A program made the translations under genes and the position numbers. From positions 1 through 56,693 of the forward strand of contig MU626391.1 of NCBI GenBank assembly GCA_025603075.1: a stretch of DNA of 56,693 bases. The letters are read 5' to 3'. The notes under the pieces are model-generated. The model searched no databases, was not told where the DNA came from, and saw only the letters and a program-made list of their open reading frames with translations. This DNA comes from Neoconidiobolus thromboides FSU 785 (lineage: Eukaryota > Entomophthoromycota > Entomophthoromycetes > Entomophthorales > Neoconidiobolaceae). Numbering within the stretch: position 1 is the first letter of the stretch; every line of letters begins with the position of its first letter. This document shows positions 47,100-56,693 of this stretch, piece by piece.

Positions 47100-49400
47100 G
47101 TTTAATTTTATATTTTAAGATGACGTTCAACTTGAAAGCGGCTTTTTGTTTTTCAAAGAATAAGTAAAAATAAGTCAACCTTCTTTTATTTACTTGTTCA
47201 ACTATCAAACAAATAATGTGAATGAATTTACTAAACCTTTAAATAAATGACATCCAACAATTTTACACAAGCCAATGAATTCATGAACATATAAATATTA
47301 AAGGAATAATTGATATAACGATTGATAAAAGTAAAGAAGTTAAAGATATTTAGAGGACTTAGTGTTTAAATTTATTGGATGTATTAGATTTGTATAGGTA
47401 ACTATCAAAACATGACTAAGAGGTATTTGAAAAAGATAGGTTTGGCAAAAATACCTTCTAGCTTCAGATTGAGGCCTAAGCGCCTATCTTAGATATTATC
47501 AACTGTCTTTGGATCTAAGATATAGATTACTCTAATATATTAAATAGGGTTTGTGAACTAAGCTTTTATTTAACATAAAGTCCGACTAATTTTAATTCCT
47601 ACAAGTTCATCTAGCTTAAAGAATACTTAAATTTTTATAACCAACTTTATAATGAAGATAAGGCAACAACAGGTCAATTCTAGTATTTAACTTATCTTTT
47701 CAATAAATTGGAATTTGTTTTTAAAAAGGTTATAGTATAGCTACAAATATTAAAGCCTCAAATAAAAAGGTAATACCCTCTTTTTTGATTTACTCAAAAA
47801 TCAATGTTTAAATGGACAATCCTAAAAAAGGGTTTTTTTATAATAAAGAAAGGATTCCAGATATAAGAACAAGTTAGTTGGATTTGTAATTAATATCGAA
47901 AATTAAGTAACTAGGAACAAACTAAAGTTAATACCAAAATCAAATAGATATTTGGATTCGGATAAAATCTCAGCTCCAGATCAAATGGCTAGTAGCTCTA
48001 GTTGTTATAGTAGGGTGGTACTATATTTAAAGTGATCAGACGCAATTTTTTATTACATCCATATTTTATTAGTATGAGGACGAAAAGTTTAAAGGGGATG
48101 ACACAAGTCATAATTGAAAAAGAAACAAAAAGCTGGCTAATAGCCCTATTGAGTCAGTGAATATAGTTTTTAAAGCTTATTTTCGACACCCTAGATTCAA
48201 TAAATAAATATTTATGATAGTGGTTTATTATTTCAGCAGCAGGTACATTACAAAGGCAATTAGCTGACACAATTATCGGATTTTAGTGCAGCTTACACTA
48301 TATTATTTATGTAGCTTAAGGATTTATGCTAACAACTAAGTAATGGTAGTTTCAATAAAAATAATACTTATATTGATTAGATGACAGTTAAGTGAACCCA
48401 ATAGGAGTTTAAAGAGTAGCAATAATCTTATCAAAACCGGAAACAAAGTTAGTGATAGTAAGTTTTGGCCCCTTTAAAAATTGACTAGTAAAGGATTATT
48501 TGTTACTAAATTAATCCAAGTCAGTATAAAAACAGTCAACTTTTTTGAAAACAAAATGATGAGTATATTAAAGAGTTTTAAAAAAGAAAATTGAGTCGTG
48601 TAATTCGACCTTTTATTAGACAGTCAAAAAGAGCATGAGCAATAAATGACTTTGGTCTTATAAAGAAAGAGTATCAGTGATAAATCTAGGTTTAAAACAA
48701 GTATGTCAAAATTAAGTCTCCTTACATGAAGGTAAAGTAAGAAAGTTGAGATGAATTTTAGAGCTAGATTGCAAAGTTGGGGTATACTAATCAATCTCAG
48801 TATTTTTTTTATTGTGTTATAAGTTAAAGTAGTGTATATTCTTATGAAAATAGGCTCCATATAAATGATTTTGGCTAGAAGTCAGTTATATAGCATAACA
48901 CTGTAGGTATTTTAAGCCAATTGTTGTCTAATAACAAAGCCATTTTAGATAAATAAACTGTTATATTTCTGTTGAGGTTTTCTAACATATTGTACTTGGG
49001 ATTTTTTTAGGATGTAAGCTCATTACTAGTTAAATATAGTATATTTAGATACAAAGACCTAATTGATAATGTTAAAACTACATGGATTTTTATTATTGTA
49101 AAAGCATATACGTAAGTTTATTTTATAAGCTGAGATAAAATCAGATTATGATGTCAAGATGCTGTATTTTTAGTCAAAATTGTTAGCTTTATTTCTAGCT
49201 TATCATTATTTAAAATAAATTTCCTGTTTAAAATTGTAACCAATGTTTTGTTAGAAACCTAATGATAAGAATAAAAGCCAAATAGTCTAATTGTAAAACT
49301 ATAATAAATAAAAAGATCGATTTTCTCCTACTAAATTAACTTTTTTAACTCAACCTTTAATCTCTTTTAAAACGGACACTAATTTGAGTTTAAACCAAAC
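47100..49400 (+). pseudogene. Heavily decayed coding region, perhaps a fungal regulator
   Basis: Base composition and scattered readable pieces suggest former coding DNA: APILDIINCLWI, VCELSFYLT, IVFKAYFRHPRFNK, VVYYFSSRY, KTVNFFENKMMSILKSF. Interruptions are mainly TAG and TAA at places where Gln would fit. The order (Ser-rich linker near 47970, then a Tyr/Phe-His-Pro piece) recalls the middle homology region of Zn2Cys6 regulators, but no zinc cluster is seen, so this is a guess. Confidence 0.3.
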
Positions 49401-49900
49401 ATTCAAATTCTTGTTGAACTTAATAAGCTTATAGTAATGTCTTTGGATTTAGTAGTTAATTACTAACACTTCTTTAATTTTAGGCTAAATCAAAATGAAC
49501 AAAACGCTTAAACAAGACATTCTTATAGGTTTTGAAAAATTTAAAGCTAATCAAACAATAAAATTTCATTTGTAATATCAAAATAGGTAAAACCTTTCAA
49601 ATGACGGTTTATATTACAATAAAACATACATTTATTATAAATATATAATTAATCTAAGTAAAGAGGCTTTAAGAACCAGCCTATCATATGATACTTTATG
49701 GCTACAACCTTTAATTCTATTTGCTTGGCCTAAAATCAAAAAAAGCTGACCAAAAATATCAAATAAACTCAAAAAAAGACATGATGACTTCATTAATGCT
49801 CTAAGTAAAGAGAACAACCAGTTTTTAAACTAAGGGATATAAAAATAGAATCTTATTTAAACAAAACAAAAAAGAAGTCTATTTTTAAGAGTTAAAGCAG
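49400..49900. other. Intergenic stretch
   Basis: Promoter side of the UBL3-like gene. A minus-strand frame at 49635-49817 shows no family features. Confidence 0.4.
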
Positions 49901-50343
49901 ATGGAGGAAGCAAGGATTAAATTTTTATTGTTAAATGGAGCTAAAGTGGAGTATAGTTTTAATAATCAAATGACTATTCATGAGGTCAAACAAAGGTTGA
50001 TCGAGAATTGGCCTGGAGGTAAATTTGATTCATTTATTTTTTTCATTTATCTTAAATTTAACTTGAAGAATGGATGAACGATAAGCCGATTTCTATTTTA
50101 GCATTGCGTTTGCTGTATCTTGGTAAAATATTGGAGGACTTTAAGACATTAAAAGGTAAATTTAAGCTTGAATTATATTATTTAAGCCATTTATAACACA
50201 ATTAAGTAGAATACAAAATATTAAATGGAGAAGTTAGTACACTTCATTTAACCATATTAGATAGTCAACAGATAGAAAATAATAGTATTAAATCAAAATC
50301 AAAAAAACCAAAATTGAATTGCTTCCCGTGTTTATGCTTGTGA
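49901..50343 (+). CDS. UBL3: UBL3/MUB-type membrane-anchored ubiquitin-fold protein
   Basis: Three exons (49901-50018, 50069-50155, 50207-50343) give 113 aa. The ubiquitin fold starts ARIKFLLLNGAKVEYSF, continues TIHEVKQRLIENWPGEW, then ILALRLLYLGKILEDFKTL and STLHLTILD. The NWP.EW block and RLLYLGKIL match UBL3/MUB proteins. The tail ends CFPCLCL: the last four residues fit a CaaX box with Leu at X (geranylgeranyl type), with two more cysteines for possible acylation. In animals UBL3 acts as a membrane-linked modifier sorting proteins to exosomes; plant MUBs dock ubiquitin E2s on the plasma membrane. Confidence 0.85.
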
Positions 50344-51300
50344 ATTTTCAACTATTGTACAATATTATTTAATAAATTATGTTTTCTTAAACCTCGATCC
50401 GCTTCTTCTGAGCCTTAGTTGATATTGATCAATTTGCATTTACTTGTTATTTATATTTAATTATCAATTGTCTTTTATTTTTAATATTGGGTTATTAACT
50501 CCAAATTTTTATAGAATTCTATTTTGTTTCAAGTCAATGTTAGATTTACTTTAAGATGCCCCATATATTAAAATGGTTGTTAAATATGTATTACTTTTGA
50601 TATACTTTAAAATCAATTACTGTATTTGTTATAGCCAAGTGTATTATTTAATAGTGACTACTTTTCACGTAATTCTTTTTTTACTTATTTTAATAAGGAG
50701 TAGGTTTAGATTTTGACATGACTATTATTCTTAAAATAAAAACACTCGTTTTAGAAGTAGTGTATAGTTTATACTAAGGTAGCCTATATATCGAATTTAA
50801 TTATCAAAGAGTATCAATCATTGATGTGGTTTAGCACTTTAATTCTACTAACTTTTTACGACACCCTTAATCCTAACTATTTCAATTTACTGATGGTATC
50901 CCTAATGTATTAGTTCAGTAACAAGCGATCCAAATAAAATATGAGGATGTTTCGGTTTCACCACTTTTTCCATTTTTCAAGCGCTATTTGAGTAGAAAGA
51001 TTGTTAGTAAAATTCTTAAATAAAAAAATATATCTCCACATACTATTTTTTGCGCTAAGGAAGGAAAAAAATAAACTCTTTATACAAAATATTGTAACCA
51101 GAGCAAAAGTAATTGTTACTTTACATAAACCACTTTATAATTATTTAATGTGTAAAGTTAAATTACCTTTAAACCTGCCTTAATTTAGAATATTACTTTA
51201 CTAGTTTACAAAGGAATGAACTTGCTTTATTTTAATAAATAAAAAGGCAACAGTAAAAATTCTAATTATTTATTACATACATAGCGAATTAGTCCTTAAT
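50344..51300. other. Intergenic DNA with one MITE
   Basis: Only the MITE at 50940-51042 is recognised. A 60-codon frame at 51001-51183 begins inside the MITE and is not supported. Confidence 0.5.
50940..51042 (-). mobile_element. MITE copy 14
   Basis: Complete but decayed member (TGAGGATGT left end, TATCTCCACA right end). Confidence 0.78.
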
Positions 51301-51679
51301 TTACTCGGTGGAAGCCTTCTTGATGAAAGCAACAAGATCAGCACGATCCTTGGCTTTCTTTAATCCAGCGAATACCATCTTGGTACCTGGAATATATTTC
51401 TTTGGGTTCTCAAGGTAGTCAAAGAGACTCTTCTCGTCCCAAGTTACACCAGCATTTTTATTGGCTTCAGTGTAACTGTAGTTTTCGGCTTGACCAGAGC
51501 TACGGTTGAATACACCATAAAGATTTGGACCTTGACCATGTTTGCCACCTTTGTTGATGGTATGACATTGGGCACAACGAGATTGGAAGAGCTTAGCTCC
51601 TTTAGTAGCATCACCTATAATAGTTGATAAATATAAATAATCATAAGTATAATAATAATTTACCTGAAGTAGCAGACAT
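51301..51679 (-). CDS. CYC1: Cytochrome c
   Basis: Carries electrons from complex III to complex IV in the mitochondrial intermembrane space. Two exons (51679-51664, 51614-51301) give 109 aa. The haem site CAQCH follows GAKLFQSR; then [34 protein letters not shown] with TKMVFAG holding the axial Met, and [13 protein letters not shown]. The first intron (49 nt) splits Gly6. G+C is clearly higher than in neighbouring DNA, as expected for a highly expressed gene. Confidence 0.98.
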
Positions 51680-51759
51680 TTTTAGTTGTGAATAGATCTA
51701 ATAGATTGATAAAGATTAATCAATTTTTTGAGATCTCATTTTTATATCATTTCAAACCG

Positions 51760-51900
51760 AAATTTGAGCAAAACCCCAATCTTTTGGTTTGGACTCAGTA
51801 ACCAATCAAAGTTTACTCAACCGCTTTGAATTTAGCCAATTATTATCGCGGATGATTCCTGCATTTCTCATTGGTTGCACCGGGGTTGCATAGGAAATTT
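51760..51900 (-). promoter_or_regulatory. CCAAT-rich upstream region of CYC1
   Basis: Within 200 bp upstream of the CYC1 start several CCAAT pentamers or inverses occur: CCCCAATC (about 51773), ACCAATC (51801), GCCAATT (51835) and ATTGGTTG (51870). HAP2/3/5 complexes bind such boxes at respiratory genes in fungi, so HAP control of this CYC1 is plausible. Confidence 0.4.
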
Positions 51901-52263
51901 AATTAAACCACGCTTCGCTTTTAAAGGCATCGATGTCCTTTTGGATTAATCGCTGATTAAGATTGATTAGGTTTTAGATCAGTTGACTAAGATCTTTAAT
52001 ATGATTACATTAATCCCATAATAACTAGTGATACTAATTAAGTATTATTTTTTAGTTTTAGATTAGACCAAAAAAGGCTGCATAATTTATTTAAGCTCCT
52101 ATTTTCATTCAAATTTAACTAAATATTAAATTATTAAATACTTTTAATATTTTATAACATTATATTAATAAAATACTGATTATTGACTTATCTAATAAAA
52201 CTTAACTTCCAAGATTAGTATATAAACCTTTTCAGTATATGTTTAGACAAATACTTTTATTTA
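51901..52263. other. Intergenic stretch
   Basis: Nothing else recognised. Confidence 0.4.
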
Positions 52264-52826
52264 AAAAACAGTTTTAGTAAAAACAAATGAATACCAACAC
52301 TTACAAGGTATTCTTGAACAGATAAAAAGTTACGGAAAATTATCTCCTAGTAAAGAATATGAGGCAAATGTTACTGCTGTTACACACATTCTTTCAGAAC
52401 TTACATATGAAACACATGAGAAAGGACATGTTGTTATAATATATTATATTATGAGAGATATTCTTGTTGATGTAGTTGAAATTTTCAAAAGGTTAAAGAC
52501 TGATGAAGCTATACTTGAAAACAGCTATCATCCTGAAAGATTCATAATAGTACCTGAAGGATCCCCTTTATTGGCTATACAATGTAAGCATTATGCATAT
52601 CAAAATCAGCAGCTTACTGAAGAAGATAATGATCAAATATTAAGTTACATGCTTGCTATAAGATATCCATATCCTATGCTACTATCCAGATACTGAGCAG
52701 AGTTTTTGCCTACTGCAATTATGAAATCAGAGTGATTGTTCAAATAGAAACAGATAATGCTTCTCAAGACATTATGTAAGATTTTGATAAAATAGTTAAT
52801 CATGTTTGCAGCATGCAGGTATCATA
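52264..52826 (+). pseudogene. Decayed hypothetical protein with nuclease-like core
   Basis: A frame stays open from about 52264 to 52696 without an early ATG (NEYQHLQGILEQIKSYGKL, VTAVTHILSELTYETHEKG, YHPERFIIVPEGSPLLAIQC, then ILSYMLAIRYPYPMLLSRY). After TGA, readable protein continues in shifted frames (ETDNASQDIM, stop, DFDKIVNHV). The core E...PLLAI.CK resembles the PD-(D/E)XK pattern (acid, then E/Q-x-K) of restriction-type nucleases or Crinkler-like fungal proteins; this is a weak resemblance. Intronless style and decay suggest a dead copy of a dispersed family. Confidence 0.45.
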
Positions 52827-53262
52827 AAAATTGTTATTAAAAAAGGTGTATTTGCTGAAACCACTTCCTTAAGAGCTTCTCGGTATTTTTAAAAAAGTAT
52901 ATTATTATCATTATCTTGTTATTCCTAATTTTTATACTATATCTAGTAGCAAAAATAGCGATATTTTCACAAAAATCTGTTCATAAACTCATATACCTCA
53001 TAATCATTCAAAGTTTTTTAATTTGAACTGGTTAGCTATTTTTTCTATTTTTTAATAAACATACTTTGCTAATAATTAGATTTGAATATTGAATTTTTAC
53101 AATTGAAATGAAAATAAAATTTCAAAATAATAAAGTAAAATATTTAAACTTGGTAATTTAATATAAGTTAATTATAATATTTGATAGTTTTTATAGTATT
53201 GGTTTGAGGGCTAGTATAGTTGTGTTGTGAGTCAAATTTAAAATTTGGAGTTTATAAAACAA

Positions 53263-53366
53263 AATGAGGAGGTGTTTTCTATGACTTTATCAGTTTCTCC
53301 ATTTTTTAAGGGCTATTTGAGTAGAATAATTACTAGTGAAATTCTTATAAAAAATACATCCCCAAA
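53263..53366 (-). mobile_element. MITE copy 15
   Basis: Full-length but diverged (TGAGGAGGTG left end, ACATCCCCA right end, TA flanks lost). Confidence 0.75.
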
Positions 53367-54115
53367 TATTGAATAATAACAATATTGTAAATGTAGTAGT
53401 ATTCAAGCGTAGAATTATCAAGCCAAATTTTGATGACAAGTATTATATCATGTTTAAGATATCATATCACTATCTGTATTTTAAATATTATTATTATTTA
53501 ATATTTCAATAGATTTAATGAAAGTAATTTTCACGATTGTGCTTTGAGCCTATTTTTTAAAATGGCTTTAAATGAAATAAACAACATAACTACTATTATA
53601 ATAACTCCCTCTATCCTCCGAATTATCCATACATAAATAGTTTGTTATCACAGCTTTTAACTTTCATAATAAAATGATTTTTTTAATAATAATGACAAGG
53701 CTTCTCCTCTCTTGTTAAGTTTCCATACTATTTATTTAAACCTACATCATTAACTAGATTTTTATTTGAAAATATACTTAAGCTAGTATTAAAAACCATG
53801 TCATTACTAAAATGATTTATAAATGTACAACATCTGGAATGATCTAGTTTAATTATTCTTTGCTTTTTTTAAAGGCTAATAATTACAATTGTAATTTACG
53901 AATTTTATCTAAGCATGCTATAAATAATATTAAGTTATACTGAAATGATTCGATGATTTAAATGAAAGTGTAAATACATGCTAATATTCTCAAAGGTTGA
54001 GACTGTCTCTCCTTTAATTTTATCTAATTTTAAACTTAATTGATACAAGATAAAAATCAAATGCTTTGACTATACTTAAATTTTGAGTATTTCAAGTATA
54101 TACTACTAATGACAA

Positions 54116-54218
54116 TATGGAGATGTACTTTTTGTTTAAGAATTTTACTAGTAATTATTCTACTCAAATAGCCCTTAAAAAAATGCAGAAACTGATAAAA
54201 CCAAAGAACACCCACGTA
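54116..54218 (+). mobile_element. MITE copy 16
   Basis: Full-length, diverged right end (CACCCACG), TA flanks present. Confidence 0.78.
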
Positions 54219-55700
54219 TATATTAGTATAACTATCTTGTCTTAATTTAAAGAATTTTCTTTCAAGTGTTGAATTATGTTGATTCTAAAGCCTAAATTTA
54301 GAATCTAATTGATCAAAAGTATAAAATGTACTTGTATCTATCTCATCTTGTAAAATGGAAAAACACTGGAAAATTATCCTGAGTTTTATTCTTATTGAAT
54401 TTAATCTACCTTTTATTAATGAAACTATTTAAAAAATAGTTTTTAGGCTATTTTTTTACCATTAAAGTAGCTCTATAATGCATTGACCTATTGTCATTAA
54501 AAATTAATTGCTAACTTATCTCAAATATAGTCTATAAATAGATCTATTACTATATTAGTGAACTGACTATATCATATACTTTCCATTCTATTATGTTGCC
54601 AATCAACTCAAGCTCTTTTTTAATTTTATTCACATATTCTTTTATATTAGTCATGACTTTTTATCTGGTATTTAAGCCTTTCCATTAAATGGCATAATTT
54701 ATTCTCGATTACTATGCATTCATTATTAGTTGACAAAACACTATTGAATAGTTTTTTACAATCAAAGTAACTTAATAAAAATGGCATTTTAAAGTTATAT
54801 TTTACTTATTTCTTATATATGTTTTTGGTTCATCCTTTTATGGTGGGTTTTTATATAACAATAAAAAGTTATTAATAATACTAGGTTTTGGAAGATTTTG
54901 TGACTACTTTTTAATAGTTATAAATACATAAACTATCTTAAATAATTTAAGGTTAGCTATATAATGTTAATATAGTTTAATCTTGCCAAAATTTCGTAAA
55001 ATGTTAAAGCTATTATTATTGATCTATGTGAGAACACATATTGTTTTAATATTTTGACAGTTTTTGTGCAATATGAAATACAAAAGTTGACCAAATACTG
55101 AAAAACACATCAAACAAATAATATCGAAATATTGTTTCAATAACAAAATATATAATAAAAATAAAAGGTAGTCGTTAAATATAATAAGGTATAGGAATAA
55201 AGCCACATACCCATTTTTTATTTCATTTTTATAACATAAATGTGTTCCTTTATTTAAAGATTATTTTTAGATTTAATATTAAGCTTTTTGAAGTAATATT
55301 ATTATAAGTAGGTTTGAAACTGCTATTTAGTTTGAGATTAAAGCTTTGGTCATTTTCTATAAATGTAAAACTAATTTAAAAATAAATGCTCCAAACAATT
55401 CCTAGTTTAATTTTCAGTTAAATACTAAAGTGAATATATATGCAATATAGATTATGTTGGAAAGTTTGTTGTATTCCCTACCTACATAATAAACATGTGC
55501 ATGTGCTTTACGTGTATTTATATGACGTCCTAACACTAGATTTCAAACAACTCAATTCAGTCTACTAATATAGGCAATAGTAGATAAATCCATTGATTTT
55601 AAAATACATAAAGTTCTAAGTGGCATTTGACTAGATTTATGTTTTTGGGTTGTGATGATTTGTGGTCTATAAGAAGGAAATAATACAGTTGAGTTTAAAA

Positions 55701-55803
55701 TATGGGGATGTATTTTTAGATTTAAGAATTTTACCAACAATTTTTCCGGTAAATGGCGCTTAAAAGATAGAAAAAGCAACGAAACCAAAAAAACACTCTT
55801 ATA
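55701..55803 (+). mobile_element. MITE copy 17
   Basis: Full-length, perfect left end TGGGGATGT, right end CACTCTTA, TA flanks. Confidence 0.83.
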
Positions 55804-56193
55804 TAGTATGTTTTTAAGAATTTAAGGATTTTTTTGAAATTTAAGGTCAAATAGTGATACTACTATCTCAGTTTAAACATGAATTGGGTATTTTCGATTT
55901 TGTATTATCTGAATAAAACCATGACAACTATTTCTATTTTCATATTCAGCAAATACAAAATTGAAAATGCTCGATTTATGTTTAAATTGAGTCAATAGTA
56001 TTTCGCTGAAAGAAATATATTTTACTAATTTTTTTATTTGAAACAAAAACTCTCTAAATTTAGAACTCAAATTCAAGCACTTGTGAATATGGTCAAAACC
56101 AGAAAACTACAGGAAAATCAAAAAGTTAACTAAAGCTTTGGTAAAAAGGAAAGTATAAATTGCGATGAAAACAGCTTACAAAACTTTATAAAA

Positions 56194-56693
56194 ATGAATA
56201 ATTTTCTCTATTTAACTATTCCTTTATTGATATCCAGTGAAGTGTACAGTTATAACTGTCCAAAGCCCACTGATACCTGTCGTTCTGGCTATAATAGTTT
56301 CTCATTTTCAGACCCTAAAGCTCCACAATGCTGGTCAGAAGGCTACAATGGTTGGCAGTGCACTGCTAAACAAAGCGATACCTGCAATGAACGCAATGGT
56401 CAAATTGATATTGGAAAATGTAAGCAGCCAACTCTTGAATGCCCAAAGGCCACCGACTCTTGTTTAGTTGGTGATATTGCCTACCTTGCATCTCAATCAT
56501 TTGCGCCAAAATGTTGGGCAAAAAATCCATCAGCTACATTTGGATGGTCCTGCCAAGGAAATTCAAGTACTAAATGTGATGCCTCTAAAGGCGAAATCGA
56601 TTTAACTACTTGCAAAATTCCTCCTCCAATCCCAGTACCTGAATGTCCAAAAGCTACAGATACTTGTCAATCTGGTACTTCAAGCTTTAAAGC
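56194..56693 (+). CDS. Secreted Cys-rich repeat protein (partial, 3' end outside window)
   Basis: The ATG starts a signal peptide (MNNFLYLTIPLLISSEVYS) and the frame is open to the window end (166 codons). The mature part is built of repeats of about 70 residues, each opening with a CPK(A/P)TD(T/S)C motif (seen at about residues 23, 84 and 151), with inner CW.......W.C and a D(I/L)..CK close: eight or so cysteines per repeat, spaced alike. G+C is well above the surrounding DNA and the gene has no intron so far. This looks like a cell-wall or host-surface protein of a secreted family; the fold is not recognised. Confidence 0.8.
   Translation, partial: MNNFLYLTIPLLISSEVYSYNCPKPTDTCRSGYNSFSFSDPKAPQCWSEGYNGWQCTAKQSDTCNERNGQIDIGKCKQPTLECPKATDSCLVGDIAYLASQSFAPKCWAKNPSATFGWSCQGNSSTKCDASKGEIDLTTCKIPPPIPVPECPKATDTCQSGTSSFK

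Larger units (their letters stand above)
52827..56193. other. Gene-free AT-rich region with three MITEs
   Basis: No coding or RNA signal recognised besides MITE copies 15-17; short frames of 60-80 codons on the minus strand are low complexity. Confidence 0.5.

Noticed and set aside
24186-52826. Alternative genetic code with TAA/TAG as Gln
   Set aside because: Intact housekeeping genes end at TAA, TAG or TGA exactly where families end and encode Gln with CAA/CAG; only relics show internal TAA/TAG.

Overview
The window is eukaryotic nuclear DNA, very AT-rich, with many spliceosomal introns of about 45-60 nt (GTA donors, AG acceptors, occasional TACTAAC-type branch sites). The gene set points to a fungus: SHO1 with its SH3 tail, POL2, RVB1, UTR4, TIM8, an OCA/SIW14-type phosphatase fold, cytochrome c. 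Aerobic mitochondrial genes exclude the anaerobic gut fungi. CFAP20, a ciliary/centriolar protein missing from most non-flagellated fungi, suggests an early-diverging lineage (Entomophthoromycotina- or Blastocladiomycota/chytrid-like). The species is a guess. All gene models were built by hand by joining exons so that phase is kept and the protein matches the remembered family pattern. No search was run.

Layout. 1-1,850: solo-LTR-like repeat, two MITE copies. 1,847-9,427: SEC17, a small membrane protein, TOA2, a divergent 11-exon XRN-family nuclease, RVB1. 9,430-12,500: gene-free, MITE-rich. 12,507-17,324: kelch-like membrane protein, a tiny membrane protein, CFAP20, an N-rich homeodomain protein. 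17,325-25,800: gene desert with MITEs, a second LTR copy with target-site duplication, a hexanucleotide array and a decayed coding region. 25,817-45,202: a compact gene block (POL2, TIM8, FHA-pseudokinase, OCA-like pseudophosphatase, MAPR haem protein, a membrane protein, MPP6, SF3B5, PRKRIP1, a hotdog thioesterase, SHO1, UTR4) with intergenic spaces often below 150 bp and several divergent pairs. 45,300-49,400: decayed coding DNA. 49,901-51,679: UBL3-like protein and cytochrome c. 52,264-56,190: decayed fragment, MITEs, empty DNA. From 56,194: start of a secreted Cys-rich repeat protein cut by the window end.

The genes are mainly housekeeping: vesicle fusion (SEC17), transcription (TOA2), chromatin (RVB1), replication (POL2), RNA processing and decay (SF3B5, PRKRIP1, MPP6, XRN-like), mitochondria (TIM8, CYC1, thioesterase), methionine salvage (UTR4) and osmosensing (SHO1). 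No operon-like system is present. The most notable items are a 17-copy ~103-bp MITE family with TA targets, the XRN-like nuclease that keeps its catalytic acids but has lost family hallmark residues, an FHA-pseudokinase, an Arg-less OCA phosphatase, CFAP20, and gene-structure oddities (an SF3B5 first exon coding only for the start Met, and a stop-free intron of 3n length in POL2).
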